A program made the translations under genes and the position numbers. A DNA stretch of 23,825 nt from Actinomycetes bacterium (GTDB taxonomy: Bacteria; Actinomycetota; Acidimicrobiia; Acidimicrobiales; RAAP-2): the NCBI GenBank assembly GCA_021850345.1, contig JAJZMN010000108.1, positions 1 to 23,825 of the forward strand, given 5' to 3'. Shown here piece by piece: positions 14,606-22,150 of this stretch (positions are counted from its first letter, which is position 1; the number at the start of each line of letters is the position of its first letter). The notes beneath the pieces were generated by a model. The model was not told the origin of the DNA, made no database searches, and saw only the letters and a list, made by a program, of their open reading frames with translations.

Positions 14606-15609
14606 TGCCGATTCCCTTGAAACAGAACATGAAGATCGGGGCTCATCTGCTCCGGCAGCGGCTGAAGGGCCGCAAGTACTATCCGTTCATCGTCGAGATC
14701 GAGCCGCTGTTCGCGTGCAATCTCTCCTGTCCGGGGTGCGGGAAGATCCAGCACCCGACCGACATCCTGCGAAAGCGGCTCTCCGTCGAGGACATCATCA
14801 ACGCGGTCGAGGAGAGCGACACGCCGATGGTGTCGATCGCGGGCGGCGAACCGCTGCTCCATCCCCAGATCGCGGAGATCGTCGAGGCGCTCGTGAAGCG
14901 CAAGGTGTACGTCTACCTGTGCACGAACGCGGTGCTCCTCCGACGACGCCTCGAGAAGTTCACCCCGAGCGAGTACTTCTCCTTCGTGGTCCACATGGAC
15001 GGGCTGCGCGAGCGTCACGACGCGGCCGTCGACCGCGAAGGGGTCTTCGACACCGCGGTGGAGGCCATTCGCGAGGCCAAGAGCCGGGGCTTCAGGGTCA
15101 CCACCAACTCCACGTTCTTCAACACCGACTCGCCCAAGACGGTCCGCGACCTTCTCGACTTCCTCAACGACGAGCTCGAGGTCGACGCGATGATGATCTC
15201 GCCCGCCTATGCGTACGAGAAGGCGCCCGACCAGGAGCACTTCTTGGGGGTGGAGCAGACGCGCAAGCTCTTCCGGGACGCCTTTGCCGGAAAGCGGAAG
15301 AAGTGGCGGCTCAACCACTCCCCGCTGTTCCTGGACTTCCTCGAAGGCAAGCGCGACTTCGACTGCACGGCGTGGGGCATCCCCAGCTACTCGGTGCTCG
15401 GCTGGCAGCGTCCCTGCTACCTCATGTCCGATGGCTACGTCTCGTCCTACAAGGAGCTGGTGGAAACGACCGACTGGTCGAAGTACGGGCGCGGGAAGGA
15501 CCCGCGATGCGCGAACTGCATGGCGCACTGCGGCTACGAACCTTCCGCGGTGATCGCCTCGATGGGGTCGTTGCGCGAGTCGCTGCGCGCGCTCGTCAAC
15601 ACGCACTGA
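14605..15609 (+). CDS. hpnH: HpnH, radical SAM adenosyl hopane synthase
   Basis: HpnH joins a 5'-deoxyadenosyl radical to hopene (diploptene) to form adenosylhopane, the first C35 hopanoid. The 334-residue protein has the radical SAM motif CNLSCPGC (C38, C42, C45), binding a [4Fe-4S] cluster and SAM, then GGEP (80-83), which contacts SAM methionine. A C-terminal Cys cluster (RCANCMAHCGYEP, near 300-313) resembles the extra cysteines seen in HpnH. The N-terminus MPIPLKQNMKIGAHLLRQRL is near-diagnostic for the family. The ATG overlaps the ispH fusion stop by one base (TGATG), so expression is probably coupled to the HpnG domain that acts next in the pathway. Confidence 0.97.
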   Translation: MPIPLKQNMKIGAHLLRQRLKGRKYYPFIVEIEPLFACNLSCPGCGKIQHPTDILRKRLSVEDIINAVEESDTPMVSIAGGEPLLHPQIAEIVEALVKRKVYVYLCTNAVLLRRRLEKFTPSEYFSFVVHMDGLRERHDAAVDREGVFDTAVEAIREAKSRGFRVTTNSTFFNTDSPKTVRDLLDFLNDELEVDAMMISPAYAYEKAPDQEHFLGVEQTRKLFRDAFAGKRKKWRLNHSPLFLDFLEGKRDFDCTAWGIPSYSVLGWQRPCYLMSDGYVSSYKELVETTDWSKYGRGKDPRCANCMAHCGYEPSAVIASMGSLRESLRALVNTH

Positions 15610-15614
15610 TCGGC

Positions 15615-17513
15615 GTGACGACCGTCCGCGACACCGACATCCGCCTACGCGCCGGCGCCCCGGCGTCGACATGGGAGGACCGCGCCCGGGTGCACGGCGA
15701 CGGGCTGCCCGCCTCGACGAACGGCGCGATGCCGGAGGCACTGCGAGAGCTCTCTCCGGGGCGCCTTCGTGCGATGGACCCCGACGCGCTCGTCCGGCTC
15801 GCCGCCGACATCCGCCGCTTCCTCGTGTCGTCGGTCTCCCACACCGGTGGCCACCTCGGGTCCAACCTGGGCGCGGTGGAGCTCTCGATCGCCCTCCACC
15901 GGGTCTTCGACTCGCCCGACGACCCGATCCTCTGGGACACCGGGCATCAGGCGTACGTGCACAAGCTGCTGACGGGCCGTGCGGAGGGCTTTGGTGCGCT
16001 GCGAAGGGCGGGCGGCCTGTCGGGCTACCCGAACCGCGCCGAGTCCGCGCACGACTTCATCGAGAACAGCCACGCCTCCACCGCACTCGGCTATGCGGAC
16101 GGCCTCGCCCGGGCGCGGGACGCGCGCGGGGCGCGTCATCACGTCGTCGCCGTGGTGGGCGACGGCGCGCTCACCGGCGGGCTCGCCTACGAGGGGTTGA
16201 ACAACATCGGCTACTGGCAGCGCAGGGTCATCGTCGTCCTGAACGACAACGGCCGGTCGTACGCGCCGACGGTGTCCCCGCTCACCACTGCGTGCCGCGA
16301 TGCCGCCGAGCGGACCCCTGGCTCCACGACGCCCCAGGCCTTCTTCTCCGCGCTCGGGTTCGCCTACATCGGGCCTGTCGACGGCCACGACGTCGGCGCG
16401 CTCGAAGCGGCGATGGGCGAGGCGGCGATGGCGCGGGGTCCCGTGGTGGTGCACGTGCACACCGTGAAGGGCCGCGACTACGCGCCTGCGGAGCTGGACA
16501 CAGAGAAGTGCCTCCACGACGTCTCCCCCTTCGACGTCGAGACCGGCCTGCCCCGGGTGCCCAAGGGGAGCGTCCCGACCTATACCGAGGCGTTCGGGGC
16601 TGCCCTCGTCCGGGAGGCGGCCGCACGGCCGGAGGTGGTGGCGGTCACCGCCGCCATGACCGGGCCGACGGGCCTCATCCCCTTCGCCGAACGGTACGGC
16701 GACCGGCTGGTGGACGTGGGCATCGCCGAGCAGCACGCGGTGACCTCCGCCGCCGGGATGGCGATGGGCGGACTGCGGCCCGTCGTCGCGGTGTACTCCA
16801 CCTTCCTCAACCGTGCCTGGGACCAGGTCGTCCACGACGTGGGGCTCCACAGGCTGCCCGTGGTGTTCTGCCTCGACCGGGCGGGGGTCACCGGCGACGA
16901 CGGGCCGAGCCACCACGGCATCCTCGATCTCGCCCTGCTCACGAAGGTCCCGGGGATGACGGTGCTCGCTCCGTCGTCCTACGAGGAGACCGGGGTCATG
17001 CTCCGCGACGCGCTCGACCACGTCGACGGACCGGTGGCCATCCGCTGGCCCAAGACGCCCGCGCGCCGCTCGTCGGAGACCGGCGAGGGCTTCCGCGCCC
17101 GGCGGATCGCGCGGGGGGACGGCTCCGTCTGCCTTCTCGGGGTGGGCAAGCTGCTCGAAGCCTGCGAGCAGGCGGCCGCCGCGCTCGGCGGAGACGGCGT
17201 CGCGGCGACGGTGTGGGACGTCCGCGTCGCGAGCCCGCTCGACCCGGACATGCTGGCGGACGCTGCGTCGCATGCCGTGGTCGTCACCGCCGAGGACGGG
17301 GTCGCAGAGGGCGGCGTCGGCTCGGCGGTCGCCGCGGCACTGCGGACCCGCACCCTGGACGCCGCCAGCGGCGCGACGCGACCGGCGGTCGTCACCTGCG
17401 GCCTTCCGCTCGCGTACCTCCCGCACGGGAAGCCCGACGACATCCTGGCCGCCCTCGGGCTCGACGGGTTGGGGATCGCGGCCGCCGCGCGCCGGGGGCT
17501 CCGGTCGCTCTAA
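15615..17513 (+). CDS. dxs: 1-Deoxy-D-xylulose-5-phosphate synthase
   Basis: Dxs condenses pyruvate and glyceraldehyde 3-phosphate using thiamine diphosphate, the first committed MEP step. The 632-residue protein has HTGGHLGSNLG (76-86), the ThDP motif GDGALTGG (182-189) through NDN (210-212), GPVDGHD (253-259), the catalytic Glu in DVGIAEQHAV (E372) and YSTFLNRAWDQ. The stretch from NDN to GPVDGHD is about 50 residues, some 30 fewer than the E. coli enzyme as recalled, a shortened mobile loop. GTG at 15615 follows the hpnH stop by 5 nt but lacks a clear Shine-Dalgarno site; ATG 15729 (MPEALRELSPG) would give a more usual N-terminus. This is the last gene of the operon; its TAA overlaps the TetR stop on the other strand. 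A second, housekeeping dxs may exist elsewhere. Confidence 0.95.
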   Translation: MTTVRDTDIRLRAGAPASTWEDRARVHGDGLPASTNGAMPEALRELSPGRLRAMDPDALVRLAADIRRFLVSSVSHTGGHLGSNLGAVELSIALHRVFDSPDDPILWDTGHQAYVHKLLTGRAEGFGALRRAGGLSGYPNRAESAHDFIENSHASTALGYADGLARARDARGARHHVVAVVGDGALTGGLAYEGLNNIGYWQRRVIVVLNDNGRSYAPTVSPLTTACRDAAERTPGSTTPQAFFSALGFAYIGPVDGHDVGALEAAMGEAAMARGPVVVHVHTVKGRDYAPAELDTEKCLHDVSPFDVETGLPRVPKGSVPTYTEAFGAALVREAAARPEVVAVTAAMTGPTGLIPFAERYGDRLVDVGIAEQHAVTSAAGMAMGGLRPVVAVYSTFLNRAWDQVVHDVGLHRLPVVFCLDRAGVTGDDGPSHHGILDLALLTKVPGMTVLAPSSYEETGVMLRDALDHVDGPVAIRWPKTPARRSSETGEGFRARRIARGDGSVCLLGVGKLLEACEQAAAALGGDGVAATVWDVRVASPLDPDMLADAASHAVVVTAEDGVAEGGVGSAVAAALRTRTLDAASGATRPAVVTCGLPLAYLPHGKPDDILAALGLDGLGIAAAARRGLRSL

Positions 17514-18271
17514 CGGGAGTTTCCGCGCGAGGACCCGTCGCCCCCGCGTGATCCCTTGCAGGGGGCGGAGCTCGGGTCGACCACGACGCGGTTCGGGTCG
17601 ACCCCGATGCGCCCTGGCCCGCCTGCGCCGGGCGGGGAACGCCCGAGCATGCGCGCGACGACGACCATGCACTGCTCGAACACGTCGTCGGGGATGGCGT
17701 CACGCCGCTCCCAGACGATCCAGCGCATCCCGACGAGCTGCCCGACGGCGAGGAGCGCCCACGCGAGCACCGTGGCATCGCAGCGCTCCACCTCACCGAC
17801 CTCCATCGCTGCCGCGAGTCCTCGCGAATAGCCGTCCACGAGCTTCTCGTAATGGCGGTGCATCGCCTCGGGGGCGACGAATTCCGCCTCTCGGATCACC
17901 CGGTAGAGCGCCGGATGCTCGGCGGCGAACTGGAAGAATGCCGCGAAACCACGCCGCTCGGCGTCGAAGCGGTCTCCGCCACCGGCGGCGACACCCTTCG
18001 ACATGGCCTCGCGCATCCGGCTGTTGAGGTCCCCGACGAGCTGGGCGAAGATCTCCTGCTTGGACGGGAAGTAGATGTAGAAGGTCCCTTGCGCGACCCC
18101 CGCGCGTTCGACGATGCGGGCGACCGACGCGTCGTGGTACCCGTGCTCAGCGAAGACCTCCTCGGCGGCGTCGAGCAGCCGCCGCCGCGTCCGTTTCCCG
18201 CGCTCGGTGGTCGTTCCCGTTGGCGCCACGCTCCCCGGCTCGTCCCGTACGACAGGTGACTCGGCCGTCAT
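17510..18271 (-). CDS. TetR-family transcriptional regulator
   Basis: The 253-residue protein has a classic TetR N-terminal HTH (about 25-75): RRRLLDAAEEVFAEHGYHDA, then VARIVERAGVAQGTFYIYFPSK followed by a ligand domain rich in helices (about 80-215); both segments are quoted only in part. A basic, Gly/Pro/Ser-rich tail (about 216-253) is outside the fold. It is divergent from the ABC importer operon across 143 bases, so it probably represses that operon and itself; regulation of dxs or the hopanoid genes is also possible. ATG at 18271 gives a 24-residue leader. A TTGACA box ends about 22 bases upstream, so transcription may start at or after this ATG, in which case GTG at 18229 is an alternative start. 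Its stop TAG overlaps the dxs stop. Confidence 0.92.
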   Translation of the reverse strand: MTAESPVVRDEPGSVAPTGTTTERGKRTRRRLLDAAEEVFAEHGYHDASVARIVERAGVAQGTFYIYFPSKQEIFAQLVGDLNSRMREAMSKGVAAGGGDRFDAERRGFAAFFQFAAEHPALYRVIREAEFVAPEAMHRHYEKLVDGYSRGLAAAMEVGEVERCDATVLAWALLAVGQLVGMRWIVWERRDAIPDDVFEQCMVVVARMLGRSPPGAGGPGRIGVDPNRVVVDPSSAPCKGSRGGDGSSRGNSR

Positions 18272-18414
18272 TCAATCGACGCCCCCCGTAATTTGTCAAG
18301 GGTCCCCGCTCGCATCGCACCAGGTCAGCAAAGGTTTCTCTCCTCGCTCACCCGCAGGGGGGCACCTTGACATCCGTGTTGCGATCGTGTACTTCGTCGG
18401 GTGAGTCACGTGTC
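18272..18414. promoter_or_regulatory. Divergent promoter region between TetR and the ABC operon
   Basis: Two consensus-like -35 boxes face away from each other. On the minus strand TTGACA (18299 to 18294) has only a weak -10 (TTGAAT, 18275 to 18270) overlapping the tetR ATG. On the plus strand TTGACA (18367-18372) is followed after 17 bases by a poor -10, TACTTC (18390-18395), which would place the transcript start about 12 bases before the ATG at 18415. No clear TetR operator palindrome was found by eye. Confidence 0.45.
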
Positions 18415-19320
18415 ATGTCTGGCAGGCAGGTGCCGTGGCCCGGGGGGAGGTCGAGAAGCGACGTGCCGGTTCAGAGGCTCGAGGCGGCGAGCGGCGCGCC
18501 CGCTGCGGATGCCGATGCGGGCCTCCGGGTGGAAGAGCTCACCGTCCGCTTCGGCGGGTTGCTGGCGCTCGACGAGGTGTCGCTCACGGTGGCACCTCAC
18601 GAGATCGTCGGCCTGATCGGCCCGAACGGTGCCGGCAAGACCACGCTCTTCAATGCCGTCAGCGGTTTCGTCCGCGCCACACGCGGGCGGATCCGCTGGC
18701 GGGGCAGGCTCCTCGGCGACCACCACGCCCACGACCTCGGAGGGCTGGGCATCGCCCGGACGCTCCAGGGAGTCGGCCTCTGCCGGGGCTTGACGGCGCT
18801 CGAGAACGTCGTCTGCGGTGCGCAGCCGTCGCTGCGCGCCGATTTCGGCTCGGCGCTGGGAGGACTGTGGCGTTCGAGCAGGGAGGAGCGGCGGGTCGCC
18901 GGCGAGGCCACCGCCCTGCTCGCCGAGCTGGGCGTCGCCGACTGGCTCGAGCGGCTCCCCGGCTCCCTCCCCTACGGGGTGCAGAAGCGGGTGGCACTCG
19001 CCCGGGCGCTGATCAGCCGACCGCAGCTTCTCCTCCTCGACGAGCCGGCGAGCGGCTTGTCGGCAGACGACATCGACGACCTCTCCCGCCATATCCAGGG
19101 CCTGCGCGCGCACATGTCGGTGCTGCTCGTCGAGCACCGGATGGACTTCGTCATGTCGACCTGCGACAGGATCGTCGTCCTCAACTTCGGCAAGGTTGTC
19201 GCGACCGGCACCCCCGACGAGATCCAAGCGAGCCCCGAGGTGACCGCCGCCTATCTGGGGGACGCGGTGCGCGCGACCCGGCCGGCTCCCGGCGAAGGTG
19301 CCGTCGATGCTGCAGGTTGA
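18415..19320 (+). CDS. livG: ABC transporter ATPase, LivG type
   Basis: This is one of the two ATPases of a branched-chain amino acid/HAAT-type importer; it hydrolyses ATP at the cytoplasmic face of the LivHM permease. The 301-residue protein has Walker A GPNGAGKT (69-76), Q-loop ARTLQG (114-119), a variant signature LPYGVQKR (185-192), Walker B LLLLDEP (205-211) and the H-loop in EHRMDFV (240-246). GKVVATGTPDEI (259-270) is typical of LivG. The N-terminal 35 residues are an unusual Pro/Ala/Arg-rich extension, so a later start cannot be excluded. The upstream TTG at 18367 is rejected because it is part of a TTGACA -35 box. The gene overlaps livF. Confidence 0.92.
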   Translation: MSGRQVPWPGGRSRSDVPVQRLEAASGAPAADADAGLRVEELTVRFGGLLALDEVSLTVAPHEIVGLIGPNGAGKTTLFNAVSGFVRATRGRIRWRGRLLGDHHAHDLGGLGIARTLQGVGLCRGLTALENVVCGAQPSLRADFGSALGGLWRSSREERRVAGEATALLAELGVADWLERLPGSLPYGVQKRVALARALISRPQLLLLDEPASGLSADDIDDLSRHIQGLRAHMSVLLVEHRMDFVMSTCDRIVVLNFGKVVATGTPDEIQASPEVTAAYLGDAVRATRPAPGEGAVDAAG

Positions 19321-20014
19321 AGGGCTGTCGGTCCGCTACGGCCCGGTCCGTGCCCTCGACGACGTCTCCTTCGGCGCGCGTGACGGCAGGATCACGACGG
19401 TGCTCGGGGCGAACGGTGCGGGGAAGACCACCTTGCTCAGAACGCTGAGCGGCCTCGTCCGCCACCAGTCGGGCACGGCGAGCTTCGACGGGCAGGTGCT
19501 CACCGGGCAGCTGCCGGAGACCATCGCGCGCATGGGCGTGGCGCACGTGCCCGAAGGCCGCGGGGTCATCGCGGAGCTGACGGTCGACGAGAACCTCCGC
19601 CTCGGCACCTTCTACCGGCTGCGCCGGCCGGAGCGGCGACCCGCGATCGAAGAGATCTACGAACGTTTCCCCGGGCTCGGGGACAAGCGCCACCGGTCCG
19701 CGTCCAGCCTCTCGGGCGGGGAGCGCCAGATGCTGGTCATCGGCCGCGCCCTCGTCTCGCGACCCAAATTCCTCCTGCTCGACGAGCCTTCGCTGGGGCT
19801 GGCGCCGATGGTGACGGCACAGCTGATGGCCACGATCCGTGGGCTGACCGCGGACAGTGGCCTCGGGGCGATCCTCGTCGAGCAGAACGCCAGGAGCGCG
19901 CTCTCGGTCGCGGACTGGGCGATCGTCCTCAACCTCGGGCGGATCGTCGCCGCGGACGAACCCGACCGGCTGGCGGCCGACGACGACCTGCGCCAGCACT
20001 ACCTGGGGTTCTGA
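19307..20014 (+). CDS. livF: ABC transporter ATPase, LivF type
   Basis: This is the second ATPase of the importer, pairing with LivG. The 235-residue length is standard for LivF. Walker A is GANGAGKT (34-41), the LivF-type HVPEGRGV lies at 80-87, the ABC signature LSGGERQ at 135-141, Walker B LLLDEP at 156-161, followed by SLGLAP, and the switch region VEQNA at 191-195. ATG at 19307 is chosen because GAAGG (19294-19298) lies 8 nt before it; GTG at 19298 would add three residues. The gene starts inside livG (14-nt overlap) and ends 4 bases before the livH start. Confidence 0.95.
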   Translation: MLQVEGLSVRYGPVRALDDVSFGARDGRITTVLGANGAGKTTLLRTLSGLVRHQSGTASFDGQVLTGQLPETIARMGVAHVPEGRGVIAELTVDENLRLGTFYRLRRPERRPAIEEIYERFPGLGDKRHRSASSLSGGERQMLVIGRALVSRPKFLLLDEPSLGLAPMVTAQLMATIRGLTADSGLGAILVEQNARSALSVADWAIVLNLGRIVAADEPDRLAADDDLRQHYLGF

Positions 20015-20018
20015 CGCC

Positions 20019-20897
20019 GTGGGGTTCTTCGTGAACGTCCTGTTGAGCGGGGTTGCCCAGGGGATGGTCTTCGCGGCCATCGCGCTCGGCCTCGTGCTCG
20101 TCTTCCGGGCGACCGGCATCGTCAACTTCGCCCAGGGCGCCATGGGGATGTTTACGACCTTCATCGCGTTCAGCCTGCTCACGAGCGGCGTCGGCTATTG
20201 GCCGGCTTTCGTGGCCGCCCTGGCGATCGGCTTCGTCCTCGGCGCCGTCGTGGAACGCACCCTCATCCGGCCGTTGCAGGGAAAGCCCGCGCTGAATCCG
20301 GTGATCGTCACCATCGGCCTGCTCGTCGTGCTCGAAGGGGTTGCGGGGAGCATCTGGGGCGGCGTGGCGCGAGGGTTCCCCGCGGCGTTCTCCCAGCGAG
20401 GGTTGGTCATCGGGACCACCCGGGTCGCCTTCTCGCAGTTCGACGTGTTCCTCGTCGGTGCCGTCGCCGTGCTGATGGTGGCGGTCGCTGCCCTCTTCCG
20501 ATGGACGGACCTCGGGCTGCGGATGCGCGCGGCCGCCTTCTCGCCCGAAGTGAGCCGGCTCCTCGGCGTGCGCGTCGGACGGCTGTTCACCTTGGGCTGG
20601 GCCCTCGCCTGCGCGGCGGGTTCGCTCGCCGGGCTGTTGGTCGCCCCCCTCAGCTCGTTCAGCCCGTACTACATGGACCTCTATCTCGTCTACGGCTTCA
20701 CCGCCGTCGTGCTGGGCGGACTGGCGAGCCCCGCCGGCGCCCTGGTCGGGGGGTTGGTCACGGGGCTCGCTGTCGCTTTCGTGGGGGGCTACATCGGGTC
20801 GGACCTCCAGCCGATCGCCGCCTTGGCGCTTCTCCTCCTCGTGCTCACGTTCCGCCCGCAGGGTCTCTTCGGCACGGCACAGGTCCGGCGCGTGTGA
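20019..20897 (+). CDS. livH: ABC transporter permease, LivH type
   Basis: This is one of two membrane subunits that form the importer's channel. The 292-residue protein is almost entirely hydrophobic helices, with the family stretches ALGLVLVFRATGIVNFAQGA (near 21-40, quoted in part), ERTLIRPLQG and LGVRVGRLFTLGWALA (the ATPase-coupling region and following helix). The ending LTFRPQGLFGT is characteristic of LivH. GTG at 20019 is taken as start; GTG at 20031 is an alternative four codons later, and neither has a strong ribosome-binding site, which suggests translational coupling to livF. Its stop overlaps the livM GTG (GTGA). Substrate cannot be told from the permease. Confidence 0.95.
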   Translation: MGFFVNVLLSGVAQGMVFAAIALGLVLVFRATGIVNFAQGAMGMFTTFIAFSLLTSGVGYWPAFVAALAIGFVLGAVVERTLIRPLQGKPALNPVIVTIGLLVVLEGVAGSIWGGVARGFPAAFSQRGLVIGTTRVAFSQFDVFLVGAVAVLMVAVAALFRWTDLGLRMRAAAFSPEVSRLLGVRVGRLFTLGWALACAAGSLAGLLVAPLSSFSPYYMDLYLVYGFTAVVLGGLASPAGALVGGLVTGLAVAFVGGYIGSDLQPIAALALLLLVLTFRPQGLFGTAQVRRV

Positions 20898-22150
20898 CCG
20901 GCGTCCCAGCGCACCCGGCTGTCGGGGCCCAGGGGTCCGCCGCGCCTGCGCCCAGGCCTGCGCCCGGGCCCGGTCCGCTCGGGCGCAGGCTGAGGCTCCC
21001 GCGCCAGCCTCTCGTGCGACACCTGACCTTCCTCGTGCTCGGCGCGGCGTTCTTCTACGTCCTCACCGTCAACGTGAACACCTACAACGACTACCAGATC
21101 GGCGAGATCGCGGTGTACGCCGTCGTGCTCGGCGGGCTCAGCCTGCTCACCGGGCTCAACGGTCAGTTCTCCCTCGGCCACGGCGCCTTCATGATCATCG
21201 GCGCCTACACGCTCGCCCTGCTGCAGCTCCATGCGCACGTCGGGCTCGTCGGCGAGCTCGTGCTCGCGACCGGGGTCGCCGCCGCCGCCGGCATCGTCGT
21301 CGGCATTCCCGCCGCCCGGCTCAGCGCTCCCTACCTGGCGGGCGTCACGCTCATGCTCGCCCTCGGCCTGCCACAGCTTTCCGCTCAGTACGGGTCGGTG
21401 TTCGGCGGCGAGCAAGGGCTCACGACCACACCGCCGGTCGCCCCCGGCACGATCAGCTCGGAGCAGTGGCTCGCGTGGATCGAGATCCTCTGCGCGCTCG
21501 TCGTCCTCGTGCTCTTGGCGAACCTGGTCCGCAGCAGGTTCGGGCGGGCCTTCCGGGCGGTCCGCGACGACGAGGTCGCAGCCGCGGTGAGCGGCATCCA
21601 CGTGGCCCGGACCAAGGTCCTTGCGTTCGCCGTCAGCGCAGGATGCGCCGGGCTCGGGGGCGCGCTCCTCGTCCTTTCGACCGGTGTCGTGAACATCGGC
21701 GAATTCCCGCTTTCCCTGTCGATCGCACTTCTCGCCGCCATGGTCCTCGGGGGGGCAGGCTCCCTGGTCGGCGTCTGGTGGGGGGCGGTCGCCCTCGTGT
21801 ACATGCCGACATGGAGCACGTCGCTGTCCCAACGCCTTTCTCTCGGGGCATCGACCGCGGCGTACCTGTCGGACGCCTTCTTCGGCGCGGTGCTCATCGT
21901 GGCAATGCTCGTCGCGCCGAGCGGCATCCAAGGCGGCCTGCGATGGATCGGCCAACGGCTGAGGAAGGTGATCGTCGAATCGTCGCTCGTGAGCGGCGTC
22001 GGGGACCGCCCGTCCGCTGTCGCCACCGACCCGCGAGCAGCGAGCGCCGAGCGCGCGTCGACCGTGGCGGGCGAGCGACGGGGACTTCCCCCTGGCACAA
22101 CACCCCACGGTCAGCTGGACCTGGAGACGAAAGAGAGGAGCAGACCATGA
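20894..22150 (+). CDS. livM: ABC transporter permease, LivM type, with extended termini
   Basis: This is the second permease subunit, partner of LivH. Of 418 residues, about 40-358 form the LivM core: membrane helices, LNGQFSLGHGAFMIIGAY near 91-108, and the coupling segment RAFRAVRDDEVAAAVSGI near 216-233. The first 37 residues are Pro/Ala/Gly-rich and the last 60 (from about 359) are a hydrophilic, Ser/Ala/Glu-rich tail; both are longer than in typical LivM and are probably cytoplasmic and disordered. The GTG start at 20894 overlaps the livH stop by 4 nt; the end of the gene includes the ribosome-binding site (AGAGGAG, 22134-22140) for the binding protein, and its stop overlaps that gene's ATG. 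Confidence 0.94.
   Translation: MTGVPAHPAVGAQGSAAPAPRPAPGPGPLGRRLRLPRQPLVRHLTFLVLGAAFFYVLTVNVNTYNDYQIGEIAVYAVVLGGLSLLTGLNGQFSLGHGAFMIIGAYTLALLQLHAHVGLVGELVLATGVAAAAGIVVGIPAARLSAPYLAGVTLMLALGLPQLSAQYGSVFGGEQGLTTTPPVAPGTISSEQWLAWIEILCALVVLVLLANLVRSRFGRAFRAVRDDEVAAAVSGIHVARTKVLAFAVSAGCAGLGGALLVLSTGVVNIGEFPLSLSIALLAAMVLGGAGSLVGVWWGAVALVYMPTWSTSLSQRLSLGASTAAYLSDAFFGAVLIVAMLVAPSGIQGGLRWIGQRLRKVIVESSLVSGVGDRPSAVATDPRAASAERASTVAGERRGLPPGTTPHGQLDLETKERSRP

Noticed and set aside
17852..18259. Plus-strand frame opposite tetR
   Set aside because: Shadow of a recognised TetR gene; no domain of its own.
18367..18369. TTG start for livG
   Set aside because: The codon is part of a TTGACA -35 box and would add 16 residues unlike the family; ATG 18415 is preferred.
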